This document shows positions 26,322 to 38,300 of a DNA stretch of 54,278 nt, piece after piece (the stretch's first letter is position 1; each line of letters opens with the position of its first letter). The DNA comes from Candidatus Accumulibacter phosphatis (GTDB lineage: Bacteria > Pseudomonadota > Gammaproteobacteria > Burkholderiales > Rhodocyclaceae): contig NZ_SPMY01000032.1 in NCBI RefSeq assembly GCF_012939955.1, positions 1-54,278 of the forward strand, in the 5' to 3' direction. Below the pieces are notes generated by a model that saw only the letters and a list, made by a program, of their open reading frames with translations, was not told the origin of the DNA and did not search any database. Made by a program: the position numbers and the translations under genes.

Positions 26322-29300
26322 GCTTGCAGCGGCCTCGGCTGGCGCGGCTTGAGCATCGCCGGCAGCTTGGGCGCGACGATGGCGTCGGCGAAATAGTGGC
26401 CGGCGTCGAGCAGCAGAAGCAGCGGCCCTCTGATGTCGTCACTGCCGATATTGGTGACGCTGACCTCGTAGCTGATTTCACCGCTGGCGCGGTTGGCGCG
26501 GGTATTGCTGAAATTCAGCTGCAGCCGGCTGCTCATGTCGGCGAGAGCAGTGAAGCGGCTCGCATAGGCGTTTTGCAGCGGTGTCTCGGCGGCGCTCTGC
26601 AGACTGGCCGCAATGTCGATCTGGTACTCGCCGGCGCTGAGGCCGCTGATTTCCAGCCAGGCGCTGCGGCTCTGCGCATCCCAGCGGACGGCTTGTGGCT
26701 GCCGCTGCACACCTGCTGCAGCGGACTCCGCGCCCAGCGCACTCAAGGGAGTGAGCGTGTAGTTGGCCGGGTTGAGGACGCTGCGGGCGTCTGCTGCAAC
26801 GGCGCCGTCAGCCGTCGTCCCCAGCCACATCGCCTGGTCGAAGACGACGCCGATGTGCGTGAGCGGCAGCGGCACCAGCGCGCCGTCGGGAACCGTGATG
26901 GCCTGAACGAGTGGTGCCCGATGCCGCGAGATTTCGTCGATGCCGGTCGTTTGCGCGACCAGGAGGCGGCCGTCAGCGGTGGCGACGACGCTCTCGCCAC
27001 GGCTGCCGCCGCTGGCGACCTGTAGCGCTCGCCGGCTGTCGAGTTCGATCATCCACAGCGGTGACTGCTGCGGCGTACTCGTGGTGCCGGCGCCAACTGC
27101 GCGCTGGCGGAGGTTGCTGGAGGCGAACAGCAGCCCGTCGAGGGCGCTGCCGACGGCGCCGAAGGCGATGCGGTCGACCACGCCGGCGAGACGGTATTCG
27201 AGCTCGGCCCGGCCAGCCGAGCGGCCGTCGAGCGGGAAGCTGACGATCTCGCTGCTGGCTTGCAGTTGCGCGCCAGCGATTTCGCCGCCGCTCCATTTGA
27301 CGCCCCACAGGCGGCCGTCGGCAGAGAAAGCCAGGTCACCGACGCGCTGATTGCTGAAGTGCTGCCAGGCGCGGGCGCGATCGCTGGCGTTGGGGTCGAA
27401 GATCTCGATGCCATTGCCCGAAGAAATGTAGATCTTGCCGCTGCTCGGGTCGATGGCCAGGGCGTGCGTCAGCGGATCACCGCCCGGGCCACGCTGACGT
27501 TCGATGATCTGGCCGCTGGCGGCGTCGAGCTGCAAGAGTTCGGCGCCGGTCGTCAGCCAAAGCTGGCCGAAGCGATCGATGGCCATGTCGAGGATCGGCG
27601 CATCGAGGGTGAGCAGTGGCGTTAGGCCGGAGGCGGTGGTGTTTACGGCATCCGTGGTGGTGGGGCCACCATTTCTGGCCAAGTGGAACATCTGGTTGCG
27701 CTCGGCGCCGGCGCTGGCCAGGAAGCTGTGATCCGCCAGCTCGACCAGCGCTTGCGCGCCAATGTCGGCGTCGCTGGCGGCGTAACCGGCGGCAAAGCCG
27801 CGCAGGCTGAAGGGCGCGAGTACGGAACGCAGATCGCTGCTCTGGCTGCTCGCGACATGCCCGGGCAGTAGCCGTGCCGCTTCGGCAAAAAGGGCGTTGC
27901 TGGGGTAGCTGCGGTCGATCGCCGCCAGCGGCAGTTCGGCAGTTTGCGCCAGCGACTCGTTGACGCCGATGGCGTCGAGAATCTCCTGTCGCGCGCCGTC
28001 GTCGGGCAGCACGGCCCTGGCCACCGACGCCGCCTCGCGATTACCGGCGCGGTCGGTGGCGACAGCGAGGAATTCATAGCGCTTGCCGGCGCTGCCGGTG
28101 AAAATCGCCTGGCCGATCGTCGGCTCGACCTGGCGTTGCCAAATGCGGAACTCGCCGCCATCTTCGGCCACATAGACGGTCACCGACTTGACGCCACTGG
28201 CAGCGCCGGCACTGGCTGTGCCGCCACTATCATCACCATTGTCACCACTGCCCGCAGCAAGCACCGTGTCATCGGCCTGCCAGCGCACATCGAAGAGCGG
28301 TGCGTCTTGCGCGCTGTCGCCGAGTGCGGTCACCGCCAGCGTCGTGCGCGGTGCGTCGGCGTCGAGCTTGACAAGGTTGCGCTCGCTGTCGATTGGCGGT
28401 GCCTGGTCGATGAACAGGCGCGCGATGCTCACAATATCGACGCCGGAAGCTGCGCTGTCGCTGGCGCTGACCGTGTAGCTCAGCGAAGCGCGCTGTGGTG
28501 CGCTGCTGTCGCTCGGCTCGCCCGCCGCTGCGGCGAGCAGGCCACGGCTGGCGTCGTGCAGGACTTCGCCGCTCTGCGGGTCGATGGCCTGCAGCAGCCA
28601 GGTGGCGGTACGCGTGGCGACGTCGATGCCGGCGCTGACGCGCAGCACAAAGCCTTTGCTGCCGCTGAAATCGAAGTCGCCCTGGAAGCTCGCCTTGCCG
28701 GCCGGCAGATGCACATTGATGTCGCCGAGCTTGAGATCACCGAGCCGGAAAGAGCGCGCGTCGAGGCTGGCGTCGAGCTGCGTCAGCAGGCGCATTTGCC
28801 CCGCCGGCGCGCCGCCCGGCGTGCTGAAATCAAGGGCGTAAGGCAGCGGCGTCGCGCCGGGGACATAGCTGTTACCGTCGCTGCCAAGCGCCGCTTGCGG
28901 GCCACGCACGCTGAGCAGGGCAGCACTGGCTGCAGACTCGCTGGCGGCCTGCTGCAGGTAGCGCGTCAGGTCGAGCGCCTGCCCGGGGACCGGCTTGAAG
29001 TCGGCGTCGAGCACGCCGATGTGACGCAGATATTCCAGCTCGCCAAGGCCGCCGGCAAAGACGTTGAAGTTGATGAAGTGCGTTGCCTGCGACGCCTGTC
29101 GGTCGTAGTCGGCACGCTCGGCCGTTACCGGCACCGGGATTTCGACGAAGCCGGCGAGCGATTGCCGGTATTCGTCGTAGTCGACCGGGGCGGCCGTGGC
29201 CTCGGGATCGCCGGCGAAAGCGGCGGTGTCGCCATACCAATTCTGGACCGTCGCAAAAAAGCCGAGCAGGTCGCCCTGGGTGCGATAGGCGTCGCCGCCG

Positions 29301-32300
29301 TGGGCGAGCAGGATGCCGCTGGCCAGCGTGCTGTTCAGGCTGACAACCTTGGGGTGGCTGCGGATCGGTGGCGCTTCGTCGAGCGGGCGCAGCAAGCCGG
29401 CCGCTTCGAGGGCGCCAAGCCAGCCGGCGATCCACTGCGTGGGGTCGGCGGCGAGCGCCGCGAGACTGGCGGGGGCGGCCGCGTCGGCGAGGATTGCGGC
29501 GCGCAGCCTGGTGGCGTGCACGACCTGCTCGGCGACGAATTCGTCGCGCGTCAGCGGCGTTGCGGCGCCGCTGATGTCGAAGCGGAAGGGCATGGCCAGC
29601 TGTTCGATTTTGAGCAGGTGTTCGTCCGGGTTCCTGGCAAGGAACTTCTGCGCCAGTCCTTCGGCAATGCGCTCGAGGTCCTGCACGCCGCCGTCGAGCA
29701 GTCCCTGCTCTTTCCACTCCGGGCGCAGCGCATAGAGTTTGTCGCGCAGGCCGTCGAAGTCGTAGGCCAGCCATTCGGCGAGGCCGGGATAGGTCTGCAC
29801 GTTGAAGCTCATGCCGACGTAGCCGCCGGCTGCCACATCGAGGGCGTAGCCGGGCAGCAGGTTGATGCCGTCGGTATTGAGCGCACCATCGAGGCTGGCC
29901 CAGGGAATGTCCGGGCGGCTCGTGCCGCTGGTCGGCGTCGGGCCGTAAGTCTGGGTGTTGCCGGCCGCGTCCAGGCTGACGCCGTCGGGGCGGCCGCCGA
30001 CATTGCTGCCGACTACCAGGTAGGGTAGGGCGATGCCGTTGAGCACTTCGTCGCTGTAACCCATTTCCGGGACGCCGAGGTCGAAGCGCACGTACGGTGT
30101 GTCGACGTTGCTCAGGCTCTGCAGCGAGACGCTGTACAGGCCGTTTTCACCAGGAGTCAGGGTGCGCGGGCCGCCGATGCCGATGGTCACGTCGGCCTCG
30201 ATGGCGCGCTCGACCAGGAAGCGCTGCGCTTCGGTAACGCGCTGGCCATCGGGATTGATGACGCTCAGATCGTAGAGCCCGAGCGGCACGCCGTGCAGGT
30301 CGAAGACCGCCCGGATGTGCGTCGCGTCGAGTACCTGCCAGCGTTCGGGTTCGACTTCATGGACTCCCGGTCGCGTCAGCTTGACGAGGGCGCCGGGCTT
30401 GAAGTGGGCACCTTCGATGTCGACGCTGACCCAGCGGCGCGCGCTGTTACTGCTACTACTGCTGTCGTCGCTGTTGTCCTGCTCGCCGCCACCGCCCTGG
30501 TCGGGGCTGATGTGCGTGATCGACAGCGGCAACAGGTCGGCGCGCAGGGTCACCGGCGTGTTGGCGGCGCCCTGCCGTGAGCGCAGCAGCAGGTAATAGT
30601 CGCCGGCCTGCGTGCTCGGCAGCCAGACTTCCTGATCGGCTGCCAGTGGCCGCTCGTAGGCGGCATCGAAAGCGTAGCCGCTGGGCACCTCGCCGTAGCG
30701 CAGATAGAGTTCGTTGCTGCCATCGTCGGCATCGGCACCCGTATCGGCAATGAGGCTGACGCGCAGCGTTTCGCCGGCGGCGACGGCGACTTTGTAGAGA
30801 CGCGCCTGGCCTGGCGAGAGGGTGGTTTGCAGCGGCGTGCCGATCTGCATTGCGGGGACGCTGACCTGCAGCGTGCCACCCGAAGCGCTACGGTTGTTGG
30901 CTTCGCCGGGCGGCAGGCTGAGGCCCGTCGCCGCGCTATAGCTGATGCTGCCTTCGAAGACTTCGTTGTACAGGTCGGGGCGGACGATGAGCCGCCAGTT
31001 GCCGTCCTTGAGTGGCGGCAGCGAGGCGCTCAGCGTGCCGTCGTAGCTGGCGTTGGCGGCCAGGCCGCTGGCACCGCTGTCGTGATCGAGCTTGCCGAGC
31101 AACTGATCGCCGAGGTCCCATTCGTTGTCGGCCGAGAGGTAAATGGCATCGGTCCAGCGTCCCCAGGCGGGATTGCTCGACTGGTTGCTGATGCTGAAAT
31201 CGATACGGATCGGCTCGCCGACGCCAGCGCTGCCCGGCATGACAAGGTTGGTGACGACCAGATCGGCCGGCGGCGGGACCTCGATCAGCAGCGGCTGCAC
31301 GGCGGCCAGCGCGTTGTTCTGCTCGCCGCCGAACTCGCGCAGCCTGCCGAATTCGCCGCCGCCCCAGGCGTTTGCCGGGTCGCTGATGACGAAGACGTAC
31401 CACGGGCCTTCCATTTGCTGCGGCGCAGTGAGCACCCGCGTGGCGTCGTAGCTGGCAGCAGCGGCGAGGCCGCCGGAATGCTCGAGGTAGCCGAGATAGC
31501 GGTCCTGCCTGATGTCCAGGTAGCGGTCGCGGGACAGGTAAACCAGGTCGTACCAGCGGCCCTGGTCGCCTGGCGTGTCGCCGCCGGCATTGACGACGCG
31601 GTAGCTGACGCTGAAATCCTGGCCGGCGACGACCCGCTCCGGGGCGAGCACTTCAACGAGCTGCAGGTCGGGCGGCGTGGCCAGGCTGATCGACAGCGGC
31701 GTCGCTGCCAGGTTGTTGCCTTCGGCAGCGAATTCGAGAACCGTTCCGGCGGCGTCGCCAAAGCGAGCCAGCGGCGGCAAGTCTGCACGGATGCTGCTGG
31801 TTCCGCTGGAGTAAGGGTCGGCAAAGATCGCGGTGTCGGTGCTGACCAGGATGTGGAAATCGCCGCTGATCGATGCCGGCAGCGCGGTGGTGATTGACGC
31901 GGTATAGGACTCGCCAGGGCGCAGGGTTTTCGGCTGGCCCTTGTCGTTCAGTTGCACGGCGTAGGTCTGCAGCGCGTGGTCAGCGTAATCGAGCGAGGCG
32001 TCGCGTGACAGGTAGATGCCGTCGACCCAGCTGCTGCGGCGCGTTTCGCGGTTGCCGCGATTGCTTACCGTCCAGCTGATCGTCAGGGGCTGCCCGGAGA
32101 AGGCTTCGCTTTGACCTTCGGCCAGCGCCAGGGCGATGTTGTCGATCTGCAGATCCGGCTCGCGATAACTGATGGTGAGCGTGCCGCGGCCGAGGTTGTT
32201 GTCGTTGCGCGGGCCTTCGAAGACGCTGCCCGGCGCCTGGTTTGCACCGCCATACCAGGCGCTGCTGCCGGCGAGGCTGCCTCCGGACGACAACTCCAGG

Positions 32301-35300
32301 CGCGCCCGGCGCCGGCTCGGGTCGCCGCTGTCGCTTTCGGCGTCGGTAATCACGTAGACGTAGTACTCGCCGTCGGCACCGACCGGCAAACGCAGCCTTG
32401 CCGTGGCGGTATAGCTGGCGTTGCTGGCGAGACCGCCGACGTTGGCGTGTACGACGCTGCCCAGCGGGATCGCCCTTGCGGCGATGAACGAGGGGTCGCG
32501 GCTGAGGTAGAGGCTGTCCACCCAGCTGCGCGTTCCCGACCACACCGGGCCACCGAAGTTGGTGACGGTCCAGGTCAGCGTCGTTTCTTCGCCCGAGAAG
32601 TGCGGCGCATTGTTGGCATCGTCGGCATCGCCCCCATCGCCCCCATCGTCAGGCTGCGCGCTTACCGCGGTGACCCGCAGGTCGGCGGCTTCGGCCTCGA
32701 GTTGCGAAGCAGTGGCGCGGGCGTTGTTGCCGTCGTCCGACTCGGCGACGCGCTTGCCGCTATCGCTGCGCAGGATCAGGAAGCGCCCCTTGATCCACGG
32801 CGCGAGTTGCAGCGTCTGGCTGACGCTGTAGCCTTCGCCGAAGCCCAGGCTGCGCGTCTGGGCATAGTCGGCGAGGTGCCAGACTTCGCTTGCCGTCTGC
32901 CAGTCGGCGCTGTCGGCCAGGTAGACCGAATCGGTCCAGCTGCCGTCGAAGGCGTCGCCGCGGTTCTCGACGCGGTAGCTGAAGCTGTAGCTCGCGCCGA
33001 TGGCCACCGTCGCCGGCGCCACGAGTTCGCTGACCTGCAGGTCCGGCGGTGTCGTTCCGAGCACGCTGATTGCTCGCGCCTGGTAGTTGTTGTTGTCGAT
33101 CTGGCTCGGGTCGTCGGCGTTGATGTTCGTCGCCAGCGTGTCTTCGAGAATCACGTCGTAGGTGTCGCTCCAGACGCTCAGGAAGTATTCGCCCGAGGGC
33201 AGCGCGTCGGGCAAGCTGACGCGGACGCTGGCGAGGTAGCTGTCGCCGACGCCGAGATGCCCGACGTGGCTGAAGGAGCCGAGCAGGAGGTCGCCCTTGT
33301 GGGCACCCGGGCGGAGTTTGTCGCGCGCCAGCCAGACGGTATCGGTCCAGCGATCGAGCGCCGCCGAGTCGCCGCGCGTCATCGCGCTGCCATGGTTGCT
33401 GACCTGATAGCGGACTTCGATACTGGCGCCGTGCACCGCCTGGTCCGGGGCGACGACGGCGCTGCTGACCAGGTCGGCAAAAGGCACGGCCGTGACCGTG
33501 AAGTGGGCGGCATAGGCGTTGTTGGCGTCGTTCGGATACTCGTCGAGCTTGAAGCTGCCGTCGGCGACGACGATCAGAAAGGCGTCGCTGCGCAGGCGGA
33601 TCGGGATGTCGAGCAGCGCCGTTTCGCTGGCGTAGCTTTCGCCGGGCGCCAGCGCGCCAGCGTTGGCCATTTCACCGAGCAGCCGATCGTCGCCGCTGAG
33701 CGTGCCGTCGAGCGACAGGTAAATTTTGTCGGTCCAGCGGCCGTTGGCCAGCGCCGCGCCGAAGTTGCCGATCGTGAAGCGGATGGCGGTTGCCGTGCCG
33801 GCGGTGATCTGCTCGGGGACGATGACGCTGGTGACACGCAGGTCGGGTCGCGCGTTGAGCCCGATAGCCGTCGTTGCGGCGGCGAGCAGGCTGTTGTTGT
33901 TGCGCGCTTCGCCGTGTTCGTAGATTTGCTCGCCGCTGGCGTTACTTTCGCCGAGCCTGGCGTTGGTGATGAGCTTGAGCCGGTAGAGGCCTTCGACTTT
34001 CGTCGGCAGGCGCAGTTGCTCGGTGCGCGTATAGCGCGTTCCGGCGGCCAGGCTGCGCTGGTGGCTGAAGCTGCCGAGGGCGATGGGCTGGCCGCTGCCG
34101 CTGGCCGGCAGCAGCCAGACACTGTCCACCCAGCTGCCATTGGCGTCGGCGTCGCCCTGGTTGACGACGCTCCACGAGACGTCGATCAGCGCGCCTTCCT
34201 GTGCGCTGGCCGGGGCGACGAGGCTCTCGACCTGCAGGTCGGGTGAGCGCGAGAGTTCGACCGGCAGCGGCAGCGAGTGGCCGCTGTTGTTGTCGGTGAA
34301 GACGAACTCGAAGGGGCCGCCGGTGCGCACGTTGAGGTAGTGCGTGCCGCTGATACCCTCCGGCAGGACGACTTCGAGACTGCGAGCGTAGCGGGCGCCA
34401 ACCGCGAGCTGGCCGATGTGGCGGGCCGGGCCGAACTGCGCGACGAGGCCACTGCCGTCGGCGTTGCGGCTGAGCCAGACCTGGTCCGACCACTCGCTGC
34501 TGTCGGTGCTGCCGATGCCGTCATTGAACACCTCCCAGCTCACTGTCAGCGGCCGCCCGCTGGCGGCGAGGCCGGCGCTGGTCACCGCAGCGATCTGCAG
34601 GTCGGCGTAGGCGACGGGCATTACGTCGAGCGGGTGTTCGAGGTACGCAATATTGTTCGCTTCGGCGTGATTCTCGAAGACTTCATTGCCCGCATCACTG
34701 ACGACGAAGAGCCGGAAACGGCCGCTGCTGCGCGCCGCGAGCGGGATGTCTTCGCTGCGGCTGTACGACTCGCCTGCCGCCAGCGCGCCGTCGTGGCGGT
34801 AGTCGCCGAGGAGCAGGTCGTCGGCATTGCCGAGGATGTCGTCACGCGAGAGCAGCACGCGGTCGCTCCAGCTGCTGAAACGGCCGGCACCCGTGCCCTG
34901 GTTGCTGACCGTCCACGCCACTGTGAGCCTTGCCGGGTCGGCGATCAGCGTTTGCGGCGCACTGACTGCGCTCACCGCCAGATCGGCGTAGGGCGAGAGC
35001 TCGATCTGCAGCGACGCGGTCGAGCGATTGTTGCTGCGCTGGCCGTCGCCGATGGCATTGCCGGCGTCGCTGACGACGATCAGGTCGTAGGCGCCGGAGA
35101 AGTCCAGAGGCACGACGATGTCGGCCACCGCGTCGTAGCTGGTGCCGCTCGCCAGCGGGCCCTGGCGGACGATCTCGGCGAGTCGCTGCGCTGGCGCCGA
35201 GCCATCCGTAGGCGCCAGGAAGACCTGGTCGCTCCAGCTGCCGAGGGCGACACCGCCGGCGTTGCGCACCTGCCATTCGACGTGCAGTACGGCGCCCGAG

Positions 35301-38300
35301 GAGAGCAGCGGCGCTGGGTCGGAAACGTGCACCGACAGATCGACACGGGCGACCCGCAGGGTGTCGCTGGCGCGTGCCAGATTGTTGTTTTCGGCGCCGC
35401 GCTCGTAGACGCTGTCGTCGCTGTCGGTCTTGACCAGCCAGCGCCATTCGCCGTCGGGCAGCGATGTCGGCAGGGTGAAGCTGGCGCTGCGCGTGACACT
35501 GTCGCCGGCGGCCAGCACGGCGCTGTTGAAGACACTGGCCACTTCCCGCGGCATGCCGGCGCTGTCTTCGAGGAAAATCCGGTCGCGCCAGGCGCCGCTG
35601 CTCGGTGCCGCCCCGCTGTTGCTCAGGGTGTAGCTGACGCTGGCCAGATCTCCCGGTCGCAGGGCGTTGGGGCCGAGTACGTCGCTGACCGTCAGGTCGG
35701 GCGTCGGTGTCAGGCGGATGGCCAGGGCGGCGGCGCTCGCGGCGCTGTTGTTGCTACTGCGGCCGCCTTCGTTGACGCGACGATTGGCGTTGGTTTCGAC
35801 GAGCACGAAGTAATCACCGTCGAGATCGCGCGGCAGGATCAGCGTCGCCTGGCCGCGATAGTCCTCTCCCGGCCCAAGTGCACCGCTGTGCACCAGTGAG
35901 CCGGCGACGACCAGGTCATCGTTGCTCACGCTCGTGTCGGTGGAGAGCACGAGGCGATCGTTCCAATCTGCGCGGTCGGTGGTCGCGTTGCCGAGGTTGC
36001 GCACCTGCCAGCTGATCGACACTTCTTCGCCACTACGCGCCATGCTCGGCGTGTCGACGCTGACGACAGTCAGATCGACCATCGGCGTGATCAGCTCGAA
36101 AGGCAGGGCGCTGCTGAAGTTGTCCGCAGCCGGGTCGGGCTCGGCTTCCCTGGCGCTGTCGGTACGGATGCCCAGGGTGTAAGCACCGGCGCTGCGCAGC
36201 GGCACCCTGACCGAGGCACTTTGCGTGTAGCTCTCGCCGACGCGCAGGCCACCCTCGCGTCGGACACTGCCGATCACCAGGTCGTCGCCATTGCCGATGA
36301 GCGCGTCCGTACTGAGAATGATCTGGTCGTTCCAGCCGCCGTCGGCGTCCACCGTGCCGCGGTTGGCGACGCTCCAGCTGACTTCGGCGAGTTCTCCGCC
36401 GACGCTGCCCGGCGGCGCATTGGCGGCTTCGACGCGCAGGTCGGGATAGTCCCTGCTGGCCGAGTAGAACGTGACGCCGGCGCTGTTGTTGTCTTCGGCG
36501 TCGCCTTGCGGGTTGTGCTCGAAGACGGCGCCGACCCCGGTCTGACTCTGATCGGTGGTGAGCGTGATTGCGAAGCGGCCGCTGCCCTGGTGCCCCTGCG
36601 GCAGGGTGAAGTTGAAGTGGCGCTGGCGTGGCTCTCCGGGCTGCAGTGGGCCAGCGGGCTGTCCATCGACCATGCTCAGCGGATCGAAGGCCAGATGCGT
36701 ATCGAGGATGACGACATCGGTGTCGATGTTGCGCACGCGGATGCGTTCGTTGAAGACGGCGTCGGTGGCGCTGCCACCCTCGTTCCTGATTTCCCAGGCC
36801 AGCGTCAGCGTCGCACCGGCCTCGATGTCGCCCACATCGGCCGGCTCGACACGCAGGTTTCCGGGCAGCAGGTCCGGGCCCGTGACGCGCAGCAGTTCGG
36901 CGCTGTTGTTGGTCTCGGCGTTGCGAGCGGGATTGGCTTCGGCGAGCTGCCCGCCGGCATCGGCGATGACGCGCAGCAAAAAGCGCCCGGCCGCGGCGGC
37001 GCCGCTGGGCCAGGTGAACTGCGTGCTCCGCGAACGGCTGGCGCCGGCAGCGAGCGGGCCATCGCTGGCCAGGTCGACGGTGGCGAGCAAGGACAGGGTC
37101 TCCGCATTGCGCAGTTCCAGGCGTTCGCTCCACGGCCCCGCGGCGGCCTTATTGCCCGCGTTGCTCGTCAACCAGTGCGCAGTGACCGTTTCGCCCGGTT
37201 GCAGCGCGCCTTCCGGGTCTAGCGTCAGCGCGCCGACGACCAGGTCGACGTAGGGCGCGAGGTGCACCTGCAATGGCGCGGCGACGCGATTGTTGCTGCG
37301 GCTGCGCTCGGCGAGCTGCGCATTGGCGTCGCTGACGACGATCAGCTCGTAGTCGCCGAGGAAGTCGATCGGAATCAGCAGATCGGCGCTGCCGAGGTAG
37401 CTCGCGCCGGCGTCGAGAGGGCCGCTGTGCAAACGCTCGGTGACGAGGACTGAAACGCCGTCGTGGGTCAGAGTGATACGGTCTGTCCACGGCCCGAGCG
37501 CCGCTGCGCCGTGGTTCTCCACCGCCCACTCGAGGTGTAGGGTTGAGCCGGACTGTAGCGGGCCAGGATAGTCAAGGTGCGTGATGGCGAGGTCGCTACG
37601 CACGATACGGACCGTTGCCATCGACGCGCTGCGGTTGTTGGTCGCGTCCAGCTCTTCGACGCTGTCGTCGCTATCGACAATGACCAGCCAGCGGAATTCA
37701 CCTTCGGCCGTCGAAGGCGGCAGGGTGAAGCTCGCGGTTCGCGACACCATGGCACCTGCCGCCAGCGACCCTGAATTGAACACGCTTGCCAGCTCGCGTA
37801 GCCCGGCGGCACCTTGGTCGAGGTAGATGCGATCACGCCAGGGAGTGTTGACAGGGTGGTCAGTGTCGGTAGTGCCGACGGGCGCGTTTCCTACATTTTG
37901 GGTGCGGTAGCTGATGCTGGTATTTTCGCCCGGGCGCAGAATCGTCGGCCCTACGACTTCGCTGACCGCCAGATCGGCGACTGGCTTTTGCGTGATGCTT
38001 AGCGGCGTGACGCTGGCAGCACGGTTGTTGCCGGTGCGTCCATTCTCGGCGACCCTGCGGTTGGCGTCGCTGTCGACGAGCACGAAGTAGGCGCCACTGA
38101 GGACGCCCGGCAGCGTCACGGTGACTGCGCCGAGATAGCTTTCGCCTGGCGCCAGCGTGCCGGCATGTGGAACGTTGGCCACGATGATGTCACTTGGGTC
38201 GAGGCTGGTGTCGGACGAGAGCAGCACGCGATCGTGCCACAGCGCCTGGTCGCTGATCGCGTTGCCATCGTTGCGCACGCTCCAGCGGATGTCGGCGCTT

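Noticed and set aside
27944-30028. Plus-strand open frame of 694 codons
   Set aside because: Antisense to the giant gene, with composition rich in Gly, Ala and Arg and no recognisable family. Similar shadows occur at 20076-21659, 34277-35899 and 36221-37222.
30936-31403. Minus-strand Arg-rich open frame in another phase of the giant gene
   Set aside because: Out-of-phase reading of the CARDB array; the frame of the giant protein is intact here.
32111-34246. Plus-strand open frame of 711 codons opposite the CARDB array
   Set aside because: Antisense shadow of a high-GC repeat gene. The sequence is low in hydrophobic pattern and has no domain motifs, while the minus strand shows 23 clear repeats.
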